The notes: a model not told the origin generated them from the letters alone. Counted from the stretch's first letter, positions 23,944 through 32,867 are shown. The stretch is 42,072 nt of DNA from Clostridia bacterium (GCA_017404065.1 JAFRDB010000022.1:1-42072), one strand, 5' to 3'. Program-made: numbers and translations.

Positions 23944-24758
23944 TAAGTCTTGATAACGTCTCATATTTATACCGCTCCCCTGCCGGAACCACAGCCGCGA
24001 TCAAAGGGATAACAGCTGAGATCGGACACGGCATTACTGCCATAATAGGTCCTACAGGCAGCGGAAAATCAACATTGAGCGAGCTAATATGCGGTCTTAT
24101 CGCGCCGGACACCGGCAAAATAACGATAGACGGCAGACCGCTCAGGGAGCTTACGGGCAAAACGGGAATGGTGTTCCAATATCCCGAATATCAGCTTTTT
24201 GCCGAAACGGTTTATGATGATATAGCATACGGGCCGAAAAATCTTGGCATCTTTGGCGCGGAGCTTGCAGAGCGTGTTCGCGGCGCTGCCGAAGCCGTCG
24301 GACTGAGAGATGATCTGTTAGACACAGACCCATTCCGGCTCTCCGGCGGAGAAAAACGGCTTGCTGCGATTGCCGGTGTGCTTGCAATGCAGCCTCGCGT
24401 GCTTGTGCTTGACGAGCCTGCCGCAGGTCTTGACCCACGCGGCAGACAAAAAATTTTTCGCATAGTACATTCACTTGCGGACAATGACCGTGATATGACT
24501 ATAGTTTTTGTGACACATTCAATGGATGACGCGGCAGAGCACGCCGATGACATAATAGCTCTCATGGGCGGCAGACTTGCCGCGCACGGCTCGCCGCGCG
24601 AGGTATTCTACTCCTCCGCGAATGAAAACCCGCCTGAAATAGCAGCTCTTGCGCAGCTTCTCGGTAAACGCGGCATAAATATATGCAAACCGGTAAAACG
24701 CAGCGAGGCATTTGACGCTGTTATGCGGCTGATGAGAGGCGGTGACAGTGATGCTTAA
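23940..24758 (+). CDS. ecfA2: ECF transporter ATPase EcfA2
   Basis: A 272-aa ABC ATPase, the second half of the ECF ATPase heterodimer. Walker A is GPTGSGKST, the Q-loop region reads FQYPEYQLFAETV as expected for EcfA2, the signature is LSGGEKR, and Walker B is VLVLDEP followed by AAGLD. The start is set at ATG 23940, with GGAGG about 8 nt upstream, overlapping the previous stop by four bases. An ATG at 23901 in the same frame is rejected because it adds an unrelated 13-residue head. The end overlaps ecfT, so all three subunits are translationally coupled. Confidence 0.93.
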   Translation: MISLDNVSYLYRSPAGTTAAIKGITAEIGHGITAIIGPTGSGKSTLSELICGLIAPDTGKITIDGRPLRELTGKTGMVFQYPEYQLFAETVYDDIAYGPKNLGIFGAELAERVRGAAEAVGLRDDLLDTDPFRLSGGEKRLAAIAGVLAMQPRVLVLDEPAAGLDPRGRQKIFRIVHSLADNDRDMTIVFVTHSMDDAAEHADDIIALMGGRLAAHGSPREVFYSSANENPPEIAALAQLLGKRGINICKPVKRSEAFDAVMRLMRGGDSDA

Positions 24759-25548
24759 GGATATTAACGTAGGCAGATATTATCCGGCAAGCTCTCCGCT
24801 GCACCGCGCAGATGCACGCACGAAGATAATAGTATCTGTATTATTCGCGATCATGGTATTCGCCTTTGATACACCTGCTGCTATGCTGCTGCTCGGTATA
24901 TTCTGCATAGCAGGCATAGCTATTGCACACATCCCGTTCGGCTATGCTCTGAAAGGGCTGAAGCCGCTGAGATGGTTTATCCTTTTCACAATCATAGTAA
25001 ACCTGCTCTTTACCGACGGAGCCACTCTCTGGCAATGGCAGCTTCTGCGCATAACGGACAGGGGTATGCTGAATGCCGTTATCACAGCATACAGGCTTGT
25101 GCTGTTCGTTACCGGAACATCCGTTCTGACTCTCACAACTCCGCCTATCGCGCTCACAGACGGCATAGCGCGGCTGATGAGACCGTTGCGGCGGATCGGC
25201 GTGCCGACGGATGATATCGCGATGATGATCTCCGTAACGCTGCGCTTTATCCCCGACTTCGCTGATGACGCGGAAAAGATAATGAAGGCGCAGCGCGCAC
25301 GCGGCGGAAGCCTCTCGGAAAAGGGGCTGATCGGCAGGATACGCGCGGTGATACCTGTTACGGTGCCGCTCTTCGCAAGCGCGATACGCCGCTCCGGAGA
25401 TCTGGCACTCGCAATGGACTCAAGATGCTACGGCAAAGGCACGCGCCGCCCCAGAAATAAATCCGTTTTTTCAAAAATCGATGCGACGGTTTTTGCCGTT
25501 ACGGGTGCGCTTGCGATTTTTTTGCTGATATTTCAAATTATGCATTGA
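24751..25548 (+). CDS. ecfT: ECF transporter transmembrane subunit EcfT
   Basis: A 265-aa membrane subunit with about five to six helices that links the ATPases to S components. The conserved coupling helices are visible as AQRARGGSL near 180-190 and SRCYGKGTRR near 230, corresponding to the two Ala-Arg-Gly-type motifs; the second is SRC rather than ARG. The start is taken as ATG 24751, with GAGAGG 11 nt upstream. Two in-frame GTG codons at 24742 and 24748 are alternatives. It overlaps the stop of ecfA2 by eight bases. truA follows after 31 bp with its own promoter signal. Confidence 0.9.
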   Translation: MLKDINVGRYYPASSPLHRADARTKIIVSVLFAIMVFAFDTPAAMLLLGIFCIAGIAIAHIPFGYALKGLKPLRWFILFTIIVNLLFTDGATLWQWQLLRITDRGMLNAVITAYRLVLFVTGTSVLTLTTPPIALTDGIARLMRPLRRIGVPTDDIAMMISVTLRFIPDFADDAEKIMKAQRARGGSLSEKGLIGRIRAVIPVTVPLFASAIRRSGDLALAMDSRCYGKGTRRPRNKSVFSKIDATVFAVTGALAIFLLIFQIMH

Positions 25549-25573
25549 ATTTTGTCTGAATATGTGATATACT
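25545..25573 (+). promoter_or_regulatory. Promoter placing the start site at the truA initiation codon
   Basis: TTGAAT at 25545-25550, 17 bp, TATACT at 25568-25573. Transcription would begin at about 25580, which is the A of the truA ATG. The -35 box overlaps the end of ecfT. Confidence 0.5.
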
Positions 25574-25579
25574 AATATA

Positions 25580-26311
25580 ATGAATATAAAATTAGAACTT
25601 CAATTTGACGGGACAGATTATCACGGCTGGCAGATACAGAGCGGAGTCTCCACTATCCAGGGAGAGCTGCGCCGCGCCATAAAAGCGGTTACGGGCGAGG
25701 TCGTTATGCCTGTAGGCTGCGGAAGAACAGACGCGGGTGTTCACGCAATGAGCTACATTGCAAGCTACAAAACAGAAAACCGTATCCCTGCCGACCGTAT
25801 CCCGTATGCGCTGAACGCGCACCTTCCGCCCGGCATTATTTGCCGCGGCGCCGAGATAATGCCCGACAGCTTTAATGCGGCACGCTCGGCAAAGGGTAAG
25901 ACATACAGATATATTATTGATAACAACGAGTTTCCCGATGTGATGATGTCCCGCTTTGCATGGCATTACAGATATCCGCTTGACGCGGCTCTGATGGCAG
26001 ATGCGGCAAAGGCATTTCTGGGCACACATGATTTTATCGGTTTTGCCGCCAGCGGCTTTTCAGTTAAAACCACAGTGCGCACGATCCATTCACTGATCGT
26101 AAAACGAGAGGGAAACATGATCATAACCGACATAACAGGAAACGGATTTCTTTACAATATGGTAAGGATAATCATAGGGACTCTTGCGGATGTCGGAGGC
26201 GGAAAAACCGCCGCAGACGCTGTTGCGGAAACCATTCTTTCCGGAGACCGCAGCAGAGCCGGTATAACAGCGCCGGCAAACGGACTATGCCTTAAGGAGG
26301 TATTCTATTAA
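25580..26311 (+). CDS. truA: tRNA pseudouridine(38-40) synthase
   Basis: A 243-aa enzyme that converts uridines 38-40 of the tRNA anticodon arm to pseudouridine. The catalytic aspartate lies in CGRTDAGVHA (about residue 52), and the family features GTHDFIGFAASG and GNGFLYNMVRIIIGTL are present. The length is normal. No Shine-Dalgarno sequence precedes ATG 25580, and the promoter at 25545-25573 predicts a start at the ATG itself, so it may be read leaderless as well as by read-through from ecfT. TAA overlaps the ATG of the next gene by one base, so the downstream gene is coupled to it. Confidence 0.95.
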   Translation: MNIKLELQFDGTDYHGWQIQSGVSTIQGELRRAIKAVTGEVVMPVGCGRTDAGVHAMSYIASYKTENRIPADRIPYALNAHLPPGIICRGAEIMPDSFNAARSAKGKTYRYIIDNNEFPDVMMSRFAWHYRYPLDAALMADAAKAFLGTHDFIGFAASGFSVKTTVRTIHSLIVKREGNMIITDITGNGFLYNMVRIIIGTLADVGGGKTAADAVAETILSGDRSRAGITAPANGLCLKEVFY

Positions 26312-28089
26312 TGGATAATGACCGTGACGAAATACTAAACGAGCTTATCAGATATTATGACGGTGACGAAGCGGAAAACGACTCGGCGGATGCTGACATG
26401 GGCGCGACACGGGTAATGCCGACCGCTAAAAAAAGCAAGCCGCTCGATGAAGAATTTGGCAATACTACGGTCGTTAATGTCAAGAAAAAGCCGGAGCCGG
26501 AGACCAACACACCGGCAGAGAAAGAAGAAAAAAACGAGATCGCGATGCCGGAGATCGATGAGGATGACGATAAAATAAGAGTATACACACCTACAGCTCG
26601 CAAGCTTGCTCCCATACCGGAGCCCGCGGAGGCAAAGCCTGTTGACGAGGTACTCGGTAATCTTGATTTTATCGGTATGCCCATAATTGAGCCTATCGTG
26701 CCGTCAGAAGAGACAGAAACAATCGAACAACCGGTACAAAAACCCAAGGTGGAAACGGCATACACTTCCGATCCCGTAATTGAAGAAGCTATGAAAAAAA
26801 GAAAAGGAATATGGTACTCACTAAAGCCATTGTGGGTAACAATAATATGCTGCATGGTAGCAGTAGCCGGCCTTAAATTTTATGTCACAAACGACGGTCT
26901 GATCGGCACATATAAACGAAATTTCAATTACAACATGGGACTGATCTTCAATATGCTCGGTCTTGAATGGAATCCGCCGACCTACACGCTTCCCACTATC
27001 GGCGCAGCTGCGCCGAAGGCTGCCCTGCTCTCGGCAAACACACCCATTGAGCTTAGCACAGAGCCCTCTGACTACACAGAGGAAGAAAACATTCACGACA
27101 AAACAGAGTCCCTTTATTTTTCCGTTAAGGAGGCGCATCTGCTCCCTTTTGACAGTGCGGGCAATTCCGTTATATCCGTATTCGGAGACGGGGTCGTCTG
27201 CGCAAAATCAAATTATATGAGCTTTATAGACTCAAGAGGCAAAGCCGTTTGGGAGCTTGACACAGCAATATCGGATCCTATGCTCAGCACCTGCGGAAGC
27301 TATATCGCCATAGCCGCAAGAGGCGGAACACAGCTCAGCCTATATAAACGAAACAGGCTTATATATAATATCGAAGCGCCGGATAATATCCGTTCCTGTA
27401 AGGTATCCGCCCGCGGCGATGTGGTTCTGATAACCGACAAGTCCTCTTATAAGGGCGCGGTGGTAATGATAAACAAAAAAGGCGAAACTGTTTTTTCATG
27501 GGCATCAGGCGTAAACTATATTACAGCGGTAAATGTTCTTAAAAGCCGCCGCGTAGCGGTAGCTCTGGCAAACGCAGAGGAACGCGTGACTGCTTATGTA
27601 ATGATATTTAACATAAACTCAACAGAGCCGTACAGCGGCACAGAGATCGGCAGCTCCCTCGTATATGCGATCGATACCAACGGCAAACAGGTATATATCA
27701 ATGCCGATAACAGCGTATCATGCATGACACAAAGAGGAAGCTTCAAATACGATCTTCGCTATGCTGACGGTGTCCTGACCCATTCCGCTACCGATCTTTT
27801 CGGCAACCGGCTTATATCCTACACAGATGACAACACACCGGCAATCAGTCTTTTCAATAAGCACGGATCGCTTGACTCCACTATTATCACAGACGGCGAG
27901 CCGGATCTTATAGATGTTTATAAAACTACAATTTTATATAACAGTGGCAGAGATGTTATCTGCGGCAAGGCAGATGATGAGAAAAAAACACTCTATACCG
28001 CTACACGCACAATAAAGTCGCTTAAACTGATAAACACCACAACGGCGGCTATATTATACGCAGACGGGATAGAGATAATACGATTCTAA
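26311..28089 (+). CDS. DUF5711-like single-pass membrane protein with beta-propeller-type exterior
   Basis: A 592-aa protein. Residues 1-160 are acidic, proline-rich and probably disordered (EDDDKIRVYTPTARK...). One transmembrane helix follows at about 171-190 (LWVTIICCMVAVAGLKFYV). The rest is a series of short beta-rich repeats (SVFGDGVVCAKSN, CGSYIAIAARGGTQLSLY, GDVVLITDKSSYKGAVVMI) resembling a beta-propeller and fitting the DUF5711 family of Clostridia as I recall it. It is anchored with the propeller outside the cell. Its ATG overlaps the truA stop (TAATG), and ilvD follows after 18 bp, so the three form one operon. The function is unknown; an envelope role is the most that can be inferred. 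Confidence 0.7.
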   Translation: MDNDRDEILNELIRYYDGDEAENDSADADMGATRVMPTAKKSKPLDEEFGNTTVVNVKKKPEPETNTPAEKEEKNEIAMPEIDEDDDKIRVYTPTARKLAPIPEPAEAKPVDEVLGNLDFIGMPIIEPIVPSEETETIEQPVQKPKVETAYTSDPVIEEAMKKRKGIWYSLKPLWVTIICCMVAVAGLKFYVTNDGLIGTYKRNFNYNMGLIFNMLGLEWNPPTYTLPTIGAAAPKAALLSANTPIELSTEPSDYTEEENIHDKTESLYFSVKEAHLLPFDSAGNSVISVFGDGVVCAKSNYMSFIDSRGKAVWELDTAISDPMLSTCGSYIAIAARGGTQLSLYKRNRLIYNIEAPDNIRSCKVSARGDVVLITDKSSYKGAVVMINKKGETVFSWASGVNYITAVNVLKSRRVAVALANAEERVTAYVMIFNINSTEPYSGTEIGSSLVYAIDTNGKQVYINADNSVSCMTQRGSFKYDLRYADGVLTHSATDLFGNRLISYTDDNTPAISLFNKHGSLDSTIITDGEPDLIDVYKTTILYNSGRDVICGKADDEKKTLYTATRTIKSLKLINTTTAAILYADGIEIIRF

Positions 28090-28107
28090 ATCCAAAGGAG
28101 GAAAAGC

Positions 28108-29769
28108 ATGTATAGTGATATAGTAAAAAAAGGTATCGAAAAAATCCCTCACCGCTCGTTGTTTAAGGCAGCGGGGCTTACGGATGAGGAGATCTCGCGC
28201 CCATTGATAGGCGTTGTGTCTTCAAAAAATGACATAATCCCCGGCCATGTGCATCTCGGCACAATATCAGAGGCGGTAAAGGCAGGTGTGCGCATAGCAG
28301 GCGGAACTCCTCTTGAATTTCCGGCTATAGGCGTTTGCGACGGTATAGCAATGGGGCACGTCGGTATGAAATACTCGCTTGCATCCCGCGAGCTTATCGC
28401 GGACTCAATAGAGTCAATGGCGATAGCGCACGGGCTTGACGCGCTTGTTCTCATACCCAACTGTGACAAGATAGTTCCGGGTATGCTCATAGCAGCGGCA
28501 AGACTTAATATCCCTGCAATAATATGCTCAGGCGGTCCGATGCTCTCGATAAATTATAAAAACAAGTTCCGTGACCTTAACACGACCTTTGAGGCGGTAG
28601 GCGCGTTCAAGGCAGGCATCATTGACGAGGCTGAGCTGAAGGCGTTGGAGGAATCGGCTTGTCCGTCATGCGGCTCATGCTCGGGCATGTTCACTGCAAA
28701 CTCAATGAACTGTCTGTGCGAGGTTCTCGGTATGGCTCTTCCGGGCAACGGTACCATACCGGCAGTATATTCGGAAAGAATACGGCTTGCAAAGCAGTCC
28801 GGCATGAAGATAATGGAGCTGCTCGAAAAGAACATCCGTCCGCGCGATATAATCACGCCTGATTCACTATATAACGCATTGCGCGTAGATATGGCGCTCG
28901 GCTGCTCGACAAATTCGATGCTGCATCTGCCCGCGATCGCACATGAGGCAAAATGTCCGATAACGCTTGAATACGCAAACGAGATCAGCGCTGTCACACC
29001 AAACCTTTGTCACCTTGCGCCCGCCGGTGAGCATCATATCCAGGATCTCTACGCGGCAGGCGGCGTAACAGCGGTAATGAATGAACTTTCAAAGGCAGAC
29101 CTGCTAAAGCTTGACACCATAACCGTTACAGGCAAAACGCAGGGCGAGAACATAGAAGGTCATCCCGTCCTTGACTACACCGTAATAAGACCGCTCGACG
29201 ATCCGTATTCAAAGACCGGCGGCATCGCGGTTCTCAAGGGTAACCTTGCCGTAGACGGTTCGGTTGTAAAGCGGAGCGCGGTAGCGCCTGAAATGCTTGT
29301 GCATTCGGGACCCGCAAAGGTATTTGACAGTGAGGATGACGCTATAGCGGCTATATACGCCGGTAAGATAGAGCCGGGCGATGTTGTTGTTATTCGCTAC
29401 GAGGGGCCAAAGGGCGGCCCGGGAATGCGCGAAATGCTCTCCCCGACCTCAGCTATCTGCGGAATGGGACTTGACAAGGAGGTAGCGCTCATAACCGACG
29501 GACGCTTCTCCGGCGCGACACGCGGCGCGGCGATAGGTCACGTTTCTCCGGAGGCTATGGAGGGCGGTCCGATAGCGTTTGTCAAGGACGGTGACATAAT
29601 CGAAATAGATATAAATAAGAATATACTAAACGTAAAGATCTCGGACGAGGAAATGGCAGAACGCAAAAAAGGCTGGGTGCCGAACGAACCGAGAGTAAAG
29701 ACAGGCTATTTAAGACGCTATGCAAAGCTGGTATCCTCCGGTATGCAAGGCGCGGTAATGCTGGACTAA
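28108..29769 (+). CDS. ilvD: Dihydroxy-acid dehydratase
   Basis: A 553-aa iron-sulfur enzyme that dehydrates 2,3-dihydroxy-isovalerate and -methylvalerate in valine and isoleucine synthesis. Cluster-binding cysteines are visible in NCDK and [12 protein letters not shown], followed by [18 protein letters not shown]. The C-terminal [12 protein letters not shown] and [12 protein letters not shown] segments are also diagnostic. The length is typical. AAAGGAGG lies about 9 nt before ATG 28108. It ends the truA operon, and no other branched-chain genes are nearby, which is unusual since ilvD often sits with ilvB or leu genes. A 127-bp repeat with a terminator hairpin follows 6 bp after the stop. 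Confidence 0.97.
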   Translation: MYSDIVKKGIEKIPHRSLFKAAGLTDEEISRPLIGVVSSKNDIIPGHVHLGTISEAVKAGVRIAGGTPLEFPAIGVCDGIAMGHVGMKYSLASRELIADSIESMAIAHGLDALVLIPNCDKIVPGMLIAAARLNIPAIICSGGPMLSINYKNKFRDLNTTFEAVGAFKAGIIDEAELKALEESACPSCGSCSGMFTANSMNCLCEVLGMALPGNGTIPAVYSERIRLAKQSGMKIMELLEKNIRPRDIITPDSLYNALRVDMALGCSTNSMLHLPAIAHEAKCPITLEYANEISAVTPNLCHLAPAGEHHIQDLYAAGGVTAVMNELSKADLLKLDTITVTGKTQGENIEGHPVLDYTVIRPLDDPYSKTGGIAVLKGNLAVDGSVVKRSAVAPEMLVHSGPAKVFDSEDDAIAAIYAGKIEPGDVVVIRYEGPKGGPGMREMLSPTSAICGMGLDKEVALITDGRFSGATRGAAIGHVSPEAMEGGPIAFVKDGDIIEIDINKNILNVKISDEEMAERKKGWVPNEPRVKTGYLRRYAKLVSSGMQGAVMLD

Positions 29770-29775
29770 ACAACA

Positions 29776-29902
29776 AGGGGCTGCCCTCTTTTGCGCAGAC
29801 CGCTTAATGGCTTGATTGCTATGTTTATGAATATAACAATCAGAAAATGAATACAATTACGGTAGAGATTTGCTCTCGTTTGAGCAAATCTCTTTTCATT
29901 GA
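29776..29902 (+). repeat. 127-bp dispersed repeat, forward copy, carrying a terminator
   Basis: This matches the complement of 33312-33439 at about 95% (some six substitutions and one indel by eye). Its right part forms AGAGATTTGCTC/GAGCAAATCTCT (29864-29893) around TCGTTT with TTT after it, a good terminator for ilvD just upstream. Confidence 0.8.
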
Positions 29903-29918
29903 TTTTGTTCCACACTTG

Positions 29919-30245
29919 TTTGGGGCAAAAACACAAAGAAAATCGCGCGGCTTCGCCGACGAGCCATACATGTGTATGCGAGCCGGAGAAACCGCACGGG
30001 TTTCAAAGCGATATTGTTCCAAAATTATTTTGGGCAAAAGCTCTAAGCATACGGTACGGTTGAGCAAACGAGCTATATGTTTATATGCGAGTTTGCGATA
30101 CCGTGCCGGAGGCAACGAGATTTTGTTTCAAACTCGTTTGGGGCAATAGCGCAAAGAAAATCGCGCGGCTTCGCCGACGAACTATACTTGTGTATGTAAG
30201 TCGGGGAAACCGCACGAGTTTCAAAGCGATATTGTTCCAAAATTA
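29919..30245. repeat. Three tandem ~109-bp hairpin modules
   Basis: Modules start at about 29919, 30028 and 30137. The first and third are nearly identical (CAAAGAAAATCGCGCGGCTT..., ending GCGATATTGTTCCAAAATTA). The middle one has different inner arms (GCAAACGAGC/GCGAGTTTGC with ACGGTACGG/CCGTGCC) but similar ends. Each can fold end-to-end. The last three bases are the stop codon of the SDR gene on the minus strand. Confidence 0.75.
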
Positions 30246-31037
30246 CGGCTGCTTGCCGATGTATGCCAATATTCCGCCGTCCACATAAAGGATGTGGCCG
30301 TTTACGGCGTTGGATGCATCGGATGCAAGGAATACAGCGGGGCCGCCGAGCTCATCAGGATTGAGCCAGCGTCCGGCAGGTGTTCTCGCGCATATAAACT
30401 GATCAAACGGATGCTTTGAGCCGTCCGCCTGTACCTCGCGGAGCGGAGCTGTCTGCGGTGTAGCGATGTAGCCGGGGCCTATGCCGTTGCACTGGATGTT
30501 GTACTGACCGTACTCAGCGCAAATATTTCTTGTAAGCATCTTTAAGCCGCCCTTAGCTGCAGCGTATGCAGAAACCGTCTCACGACCGAGCTCTGACATC
30601 ATTGAGCAGATGTTTATGATCTTGCCGTGACCCTTCTTTATCATTGACGGTATAACAGCCTTAGCCATTATAAACGGAGCGTTAAGATCAACATCGATAA
30701 CCTGACGGAACTCTGCCGCAGTCATCTCTGTCATCGGTATTCTCTTGATGATACCGGCATTGTTAACGAGAATATCAACAACGCCTACCTCTGCTTCGAT
30801 CTTAGCCACCATTTCGGTAACCATATCCTCATTTGTAACATCGCAAACATAGCCGTTTGCATCAATGCCGTCCGCCTCATACGAAGCAAGACCCTTGTCA
30901 ACAAACTCCTGCTTTATATCGCAGAAAACGATCTTTGCACCCGCTGCCGAAAAAGCCTTTGCAATACCGTAGCCGATGCCATAGCTTGCGCCTGTAATAA
31001 GGGCAACCTTACCCTCAAGGCTGAATGAATTTGCCAT
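30243..31037 (-). CDS. SDR-family oxidoreductase, gluconate 5-dehydrogenase-like
   Basis: A 264-aa short-chain dehydrogenase. The cofactor motif is TGASYGIG (16-23) with NNAG further on, and the catalytic Ser-Tyr-Lys set is SMMSELG...YAAAKGG. The sequence is closest in style to gluconate 5-dehydrogenase/IdnO and KduD, which reduce keto-sugar acids from pectin or gluconate breakdown. The fit with KduD would suit a pectin or arabinogalactan user, but the substrate is an inference. GAGGAGGACAAACC precedes ATG 31037. It lies 107 bp after the VOC gene in the same direction. Its stop codon coincides with the boundary of the hairpin repeats. Confidence 0.85.
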   Translation of the reverse strand: MANSFSLEGKVALITGASYGIGYGIAKAFSAAGAKIVFCDIKQEFVDKGLASYEADGIDANGYVCDVTNEDMVTEMVAKIEAEVGVVDILVNNAGIIKRIPMTEMTAAEFRQVIDVDLNAPFIMAKAVIPSMIKKGHGKIINICSMMSELGRETVSAYAAAKGGLKMLTRNICAEYGQYNIQCNGIGPGYIATPQTAPLREVQADGSKHPFDQFICARTPAGRWLNPDELGGPAVFLASDASNAVNGHILYVDGGILAYIGKQP

Positions 31038-31144
31038 TGGTTTGTCCTCCTCTGAAATTATATTTATAATATTAATTTAAATATTAACATATTTATATAC
31101 GAGCCCATAAAACGCGTTGAATGCGCGATCTCAACCCGATATGA

Positions 31145-31537
31145 TCAACCCAGCGGCGTTGGTCTGTATATAAGATGACAGAAATTGCCTTCTATGTCGC
31201 GATACCAATACGTCTTTAGTCCCTTTGCATTCTCCGATACGTCATGAACCTCCTCAACGCGCTCGTCAGCCTTGAGCACGGGAACGATCTCATCAAATGC
31301 CTCACTCGTAACACCGAACGCAATATGACGGATACCGGCCGACTTTTCCACATCCTCAGGCTTGTCTGCCTGAGCCATAACAAATTCGATCATGCTGCCG
31401 TCAGCAAACTGCAAAAAGAATGTGCCCTTGCCGTTATCATATACGACCTTACCGCCGAACACCTGCATATACCAATCCTTGAGCGCCGCAGTGTCATGTG
31501 ATACTATTGCGACATGCTCTATACCTAAAATTGCCAT
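31145..31537 (-). CDS. VOC-family (glyoxalase/dioxygenase-fold) protein
   Basis: A 130-aa protein of the vicinal oxygen chelate superfamily. GIEHVAIVSHD at the start supplies the first metal-binding histidine, the IRHIAFGV strand (about 74-81) supplies a second, and YWYRDIEGNFCHLI near the end supplies the last family motif. Members bind a divalent metal and act as glyoxalases, epimerases or lyases. The substrate is unknown. AAAGGAG lies about 9 nt before ATG 31537, and a consensus promoter is at 31581-31609. It probably heads a transcript with the SDR gene, suggesting a small sugar-acid or aldehyde pathway. It is divergent from rpsF. Confidence 0.8.
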   Translation of the reverse strand: MAILGIEHVAIVSHDTAALKDWYMQVFGGKVVYDNGKGTFFLQFADGSMIEFVMAQADKPEDVEKSAGIRHIAFGVTSEAFDEIVPVLKADERVEEVHDVSENAKGLKTYWYRDIEGNFCHLIYRPTPLG

Positions 31538-31580
31538 GGTTATACACTCCTTTCAATGAGTTTTTCTGCTTAATATATTA

Positions 31581-31609
31581 ATTATAGCATAAAAACAAAC
31601 ATATTTCAA
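31581..31609 (-). promoter_or_regulatory. Sigma-A promoter of the VOC-SDR unit
   Basis: Minus strand: TTGAAA (31609-31604), 17 bp, TATAAT (31586-31581). It lies 54 bp from the divergent rpsF promoter. Confidence 0.7.
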
Positions 31610-31662
31610 GTTATATCTACCAGTTTTTTATAAAATTTTATGTTTTTTTTAATTAAAAAAAC

Positions 31663-31691
31663 TTGACAATTCATTTTTTAAGTGGTATAAT
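31663..31691 (+). promoter_or_regulatory. Consensus promoter of rpsF-ssb-rpsR
   Basis: TTGACA at 31663-31668, 17 bp, TATAAT at 31686-31691, identical to the sigma-A consensus. This is as expected for ribosomal protein genes. Confidence 0.85.
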
Positions 31692-31710
31692 ATTTTAGTC
31701 TGTAAACAGA

Positions 31711-31765
31711 CAGATCCTTGCCCGCAAGGAGGTTTGCGGGACAAAAGTCCATAAGGAGGTGCAAA
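31711..31765 (+). promoter_or_regulatory. Leader of rpsF operon, possible S6:S18 control element
   Basis: Two alternative hairpins share bases: CTTGC/GCAAG (31718-31728) and CCCGCAA/TTGCGGG (31721-31740). An AGGAGG inside the second loop mimics a ribosome binding site, and the true AAGGAGG is at 31753-31759. Leaders of this operon are known to bind the S6:S18 complex for feedback control; that this one does so is inferred. Confidence 0.45.
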
Positions 31766-31769
31766 GACA

Positions 31770-32072
31770 ATGGCTGAAACAGTAAAGAACAGCTATGAGA
31801 CAATTTTTATCATCGACTCAACACTTGAGCCGGATGCTCTTACTGCCGTAAAGGACAAGTTTATAAAGATCATCACGGATCATGCTGAGATCGGCGAGGT
31901 TGAGGAATGGGGCAAGAGAAAGCTTGCATATCCTATCAACTTCAAGAGCGAGGGATACTACGTTCTCGTTAACTTCAACGCTGACGCGGATTTCCCGAAG
32001 GAGCTTGACAGAAGATACAGGATAGACGAAAACATTCTGAGAACCATAATCATCCGTAAAGATGCAGCATAA
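31770..32072 (+). CDS. rpsF: 30S ribosomal protein S6
   Basis: A 100-aa S6 protein. YETIFIIDSTLEPDALTAV at the start and VEEWGKRKLAYPINFKSEG in the middle are typical of S6, as is the YRIDENILRTIIIRKD end. It binds S18 on the 30S platform. AAGGAGG lies about 10 nt before ATG 31770. The first gene of the standard rpsF-ssb-rpsR operon, 18 bp before ssb. Confidence 0.97.
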   Translation: MAETVKNSYETIFIIDSTLEPDALTAVKDKFIKIITDHAEIGEVEEWGKRKLAYPINFKSEGYYVLVNFNADADFPKELDRRYRIDENILRTIIIRKDAA

Positions 32073-32090
32073 TCAGAAAGCGGTGAATTT

Positions 32091-32573
32091 ATGAACAAAG
32101 TTATTTTGATGGGACGCCTTACAGCTGACCCGGAGCTTCGACAGACACCGCAGGGTACACCGCTTGCAAGATTCTCCATTGCAGTTAACAGACGTTTTTC
32201 GCGCGATGGGAACCAGCAGGCAGACTTTTTTAACTGCGTAGCATGGCAATCAACAGGCGAATTTATATGCCGCTACTTCCAGAAGGGCAGCATGATCGCG
32301 GTTGACGGCAGATTGCAGAGCCGCTCTTGGGACGGCCAGGACGGTAAGCGCCAGTATGCGACCGAGGTGGTTGTTGAAAACGCTTATTTTACCGGTTCAA
32401 AATCTGAATCTAACACAAGAGGCTCACAAAACGGCTCATATCAATCGAACTTCGGCGGTAGCGGCTTCCAGCCGCCTGTACAGCAGGCACAGCAAGCGCC
32501 GCAACAGGAAATGGGGTTCGTTGATCTTGATTTCGCGGATGATGACGGCAGCGAGGACGATCTTCCGTTCTGA
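32091..32573 (+). CDS. ssb: Single-stranded DNA-binding protein
   Basis: A 160-aa SSB. The OB-fold begins MNKVILMGRLTADPELRQT and includes FSIAVNRRF and NCVAWQSTGEFICRYFQKG. A glycine/glutamine-rich linker follows residue 105, and the C-terminus ends in the acidic tip DDLPF, which recruits DNA repair and replication partners. It is the middle gene of the rpsF operon, with a modest AAAGCGGTG site before ATG 32091. The position between S6 and S18 is conserved in Firmicutes. Confidence 0.97.
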   Translation: MNKVILMGRLTADPELRQTPQGTPLARFSIAVNRRFSRDGNQQADFFNCVAWQSTGEFICRYFQKGSMIAVDGRLQSRSWDGQDGKRQYATEVVVENAYFTGSKSESNTRGSQNGSYQSNFGGSGFQPPVQQAQQAPQQEMGFVDLDFADDDGSEDDLPF

Positions 32574-32609
32574 TACTGCCAATGATAAAAATTGAAGGAG
32601 GAAATTCTA

Positions 32610-32852
32610 ATGGCTGAAAGAAATGACAGACCGAGAGCAAGACGCCCGAAGCGTAAAGTCTGCCTGTTCTGCATAGATAAGGTAGAGCATATCGACTACA
32701 AAGATACAGCAAAGCTTCGCCGTTACATTTCGGAGCGCGGCAAGATCGTTCCGAGAAGAATCAGCGGAAACTGCGCTAAGCATCAGCGTCAGCTCACAAC
32801 TGCAATAAAGAGAGCAAGAATTATAGCTCTGCTTCCGTTCGTTGCAGAATAA
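32610..32852 (+). CDS. rpsR: 30S ribosomal protein S18, cysteine-containing form
   Basis: An 80-aa S18. [13 protein letters not shown] carries a CxxC pair (C18, C21) and a later [11 protein letters not shown] supplies C and H, so this is the zinc-binding (C+) form rather than the cysteine-free one. The start is ATG 32610, with GAAGGAGG about 8 nt upstream; an in-frame ATG at 32592 lies before that site and is rejected. The last gene of the operon, with a strong terminator at 32868-32901. No second S18 gene is visible here. Confidence 0.96.
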   Translation: MAERNDRPRARRPKRKVCLFCIDKVEHIDYKDTAKLRRYISERGKIVPRRISGNCAKHQRQLTTAIKRARIIALLPFVAE

Positions 32853-32867
32853 ATCTGATTAAAACCG

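Noticed and set aside
29919..30245. CRISPR array
   Set aside because: Units are ~109 bp, hairpin-like throughout and without spacer/repeat structure. No cas genes are present.
29840..30288. Several 60-100 codon frames across the tandem hairpin modules
   Set aside because: They run through repeated palindromes on both strands, lack start signals and look like no protein family.
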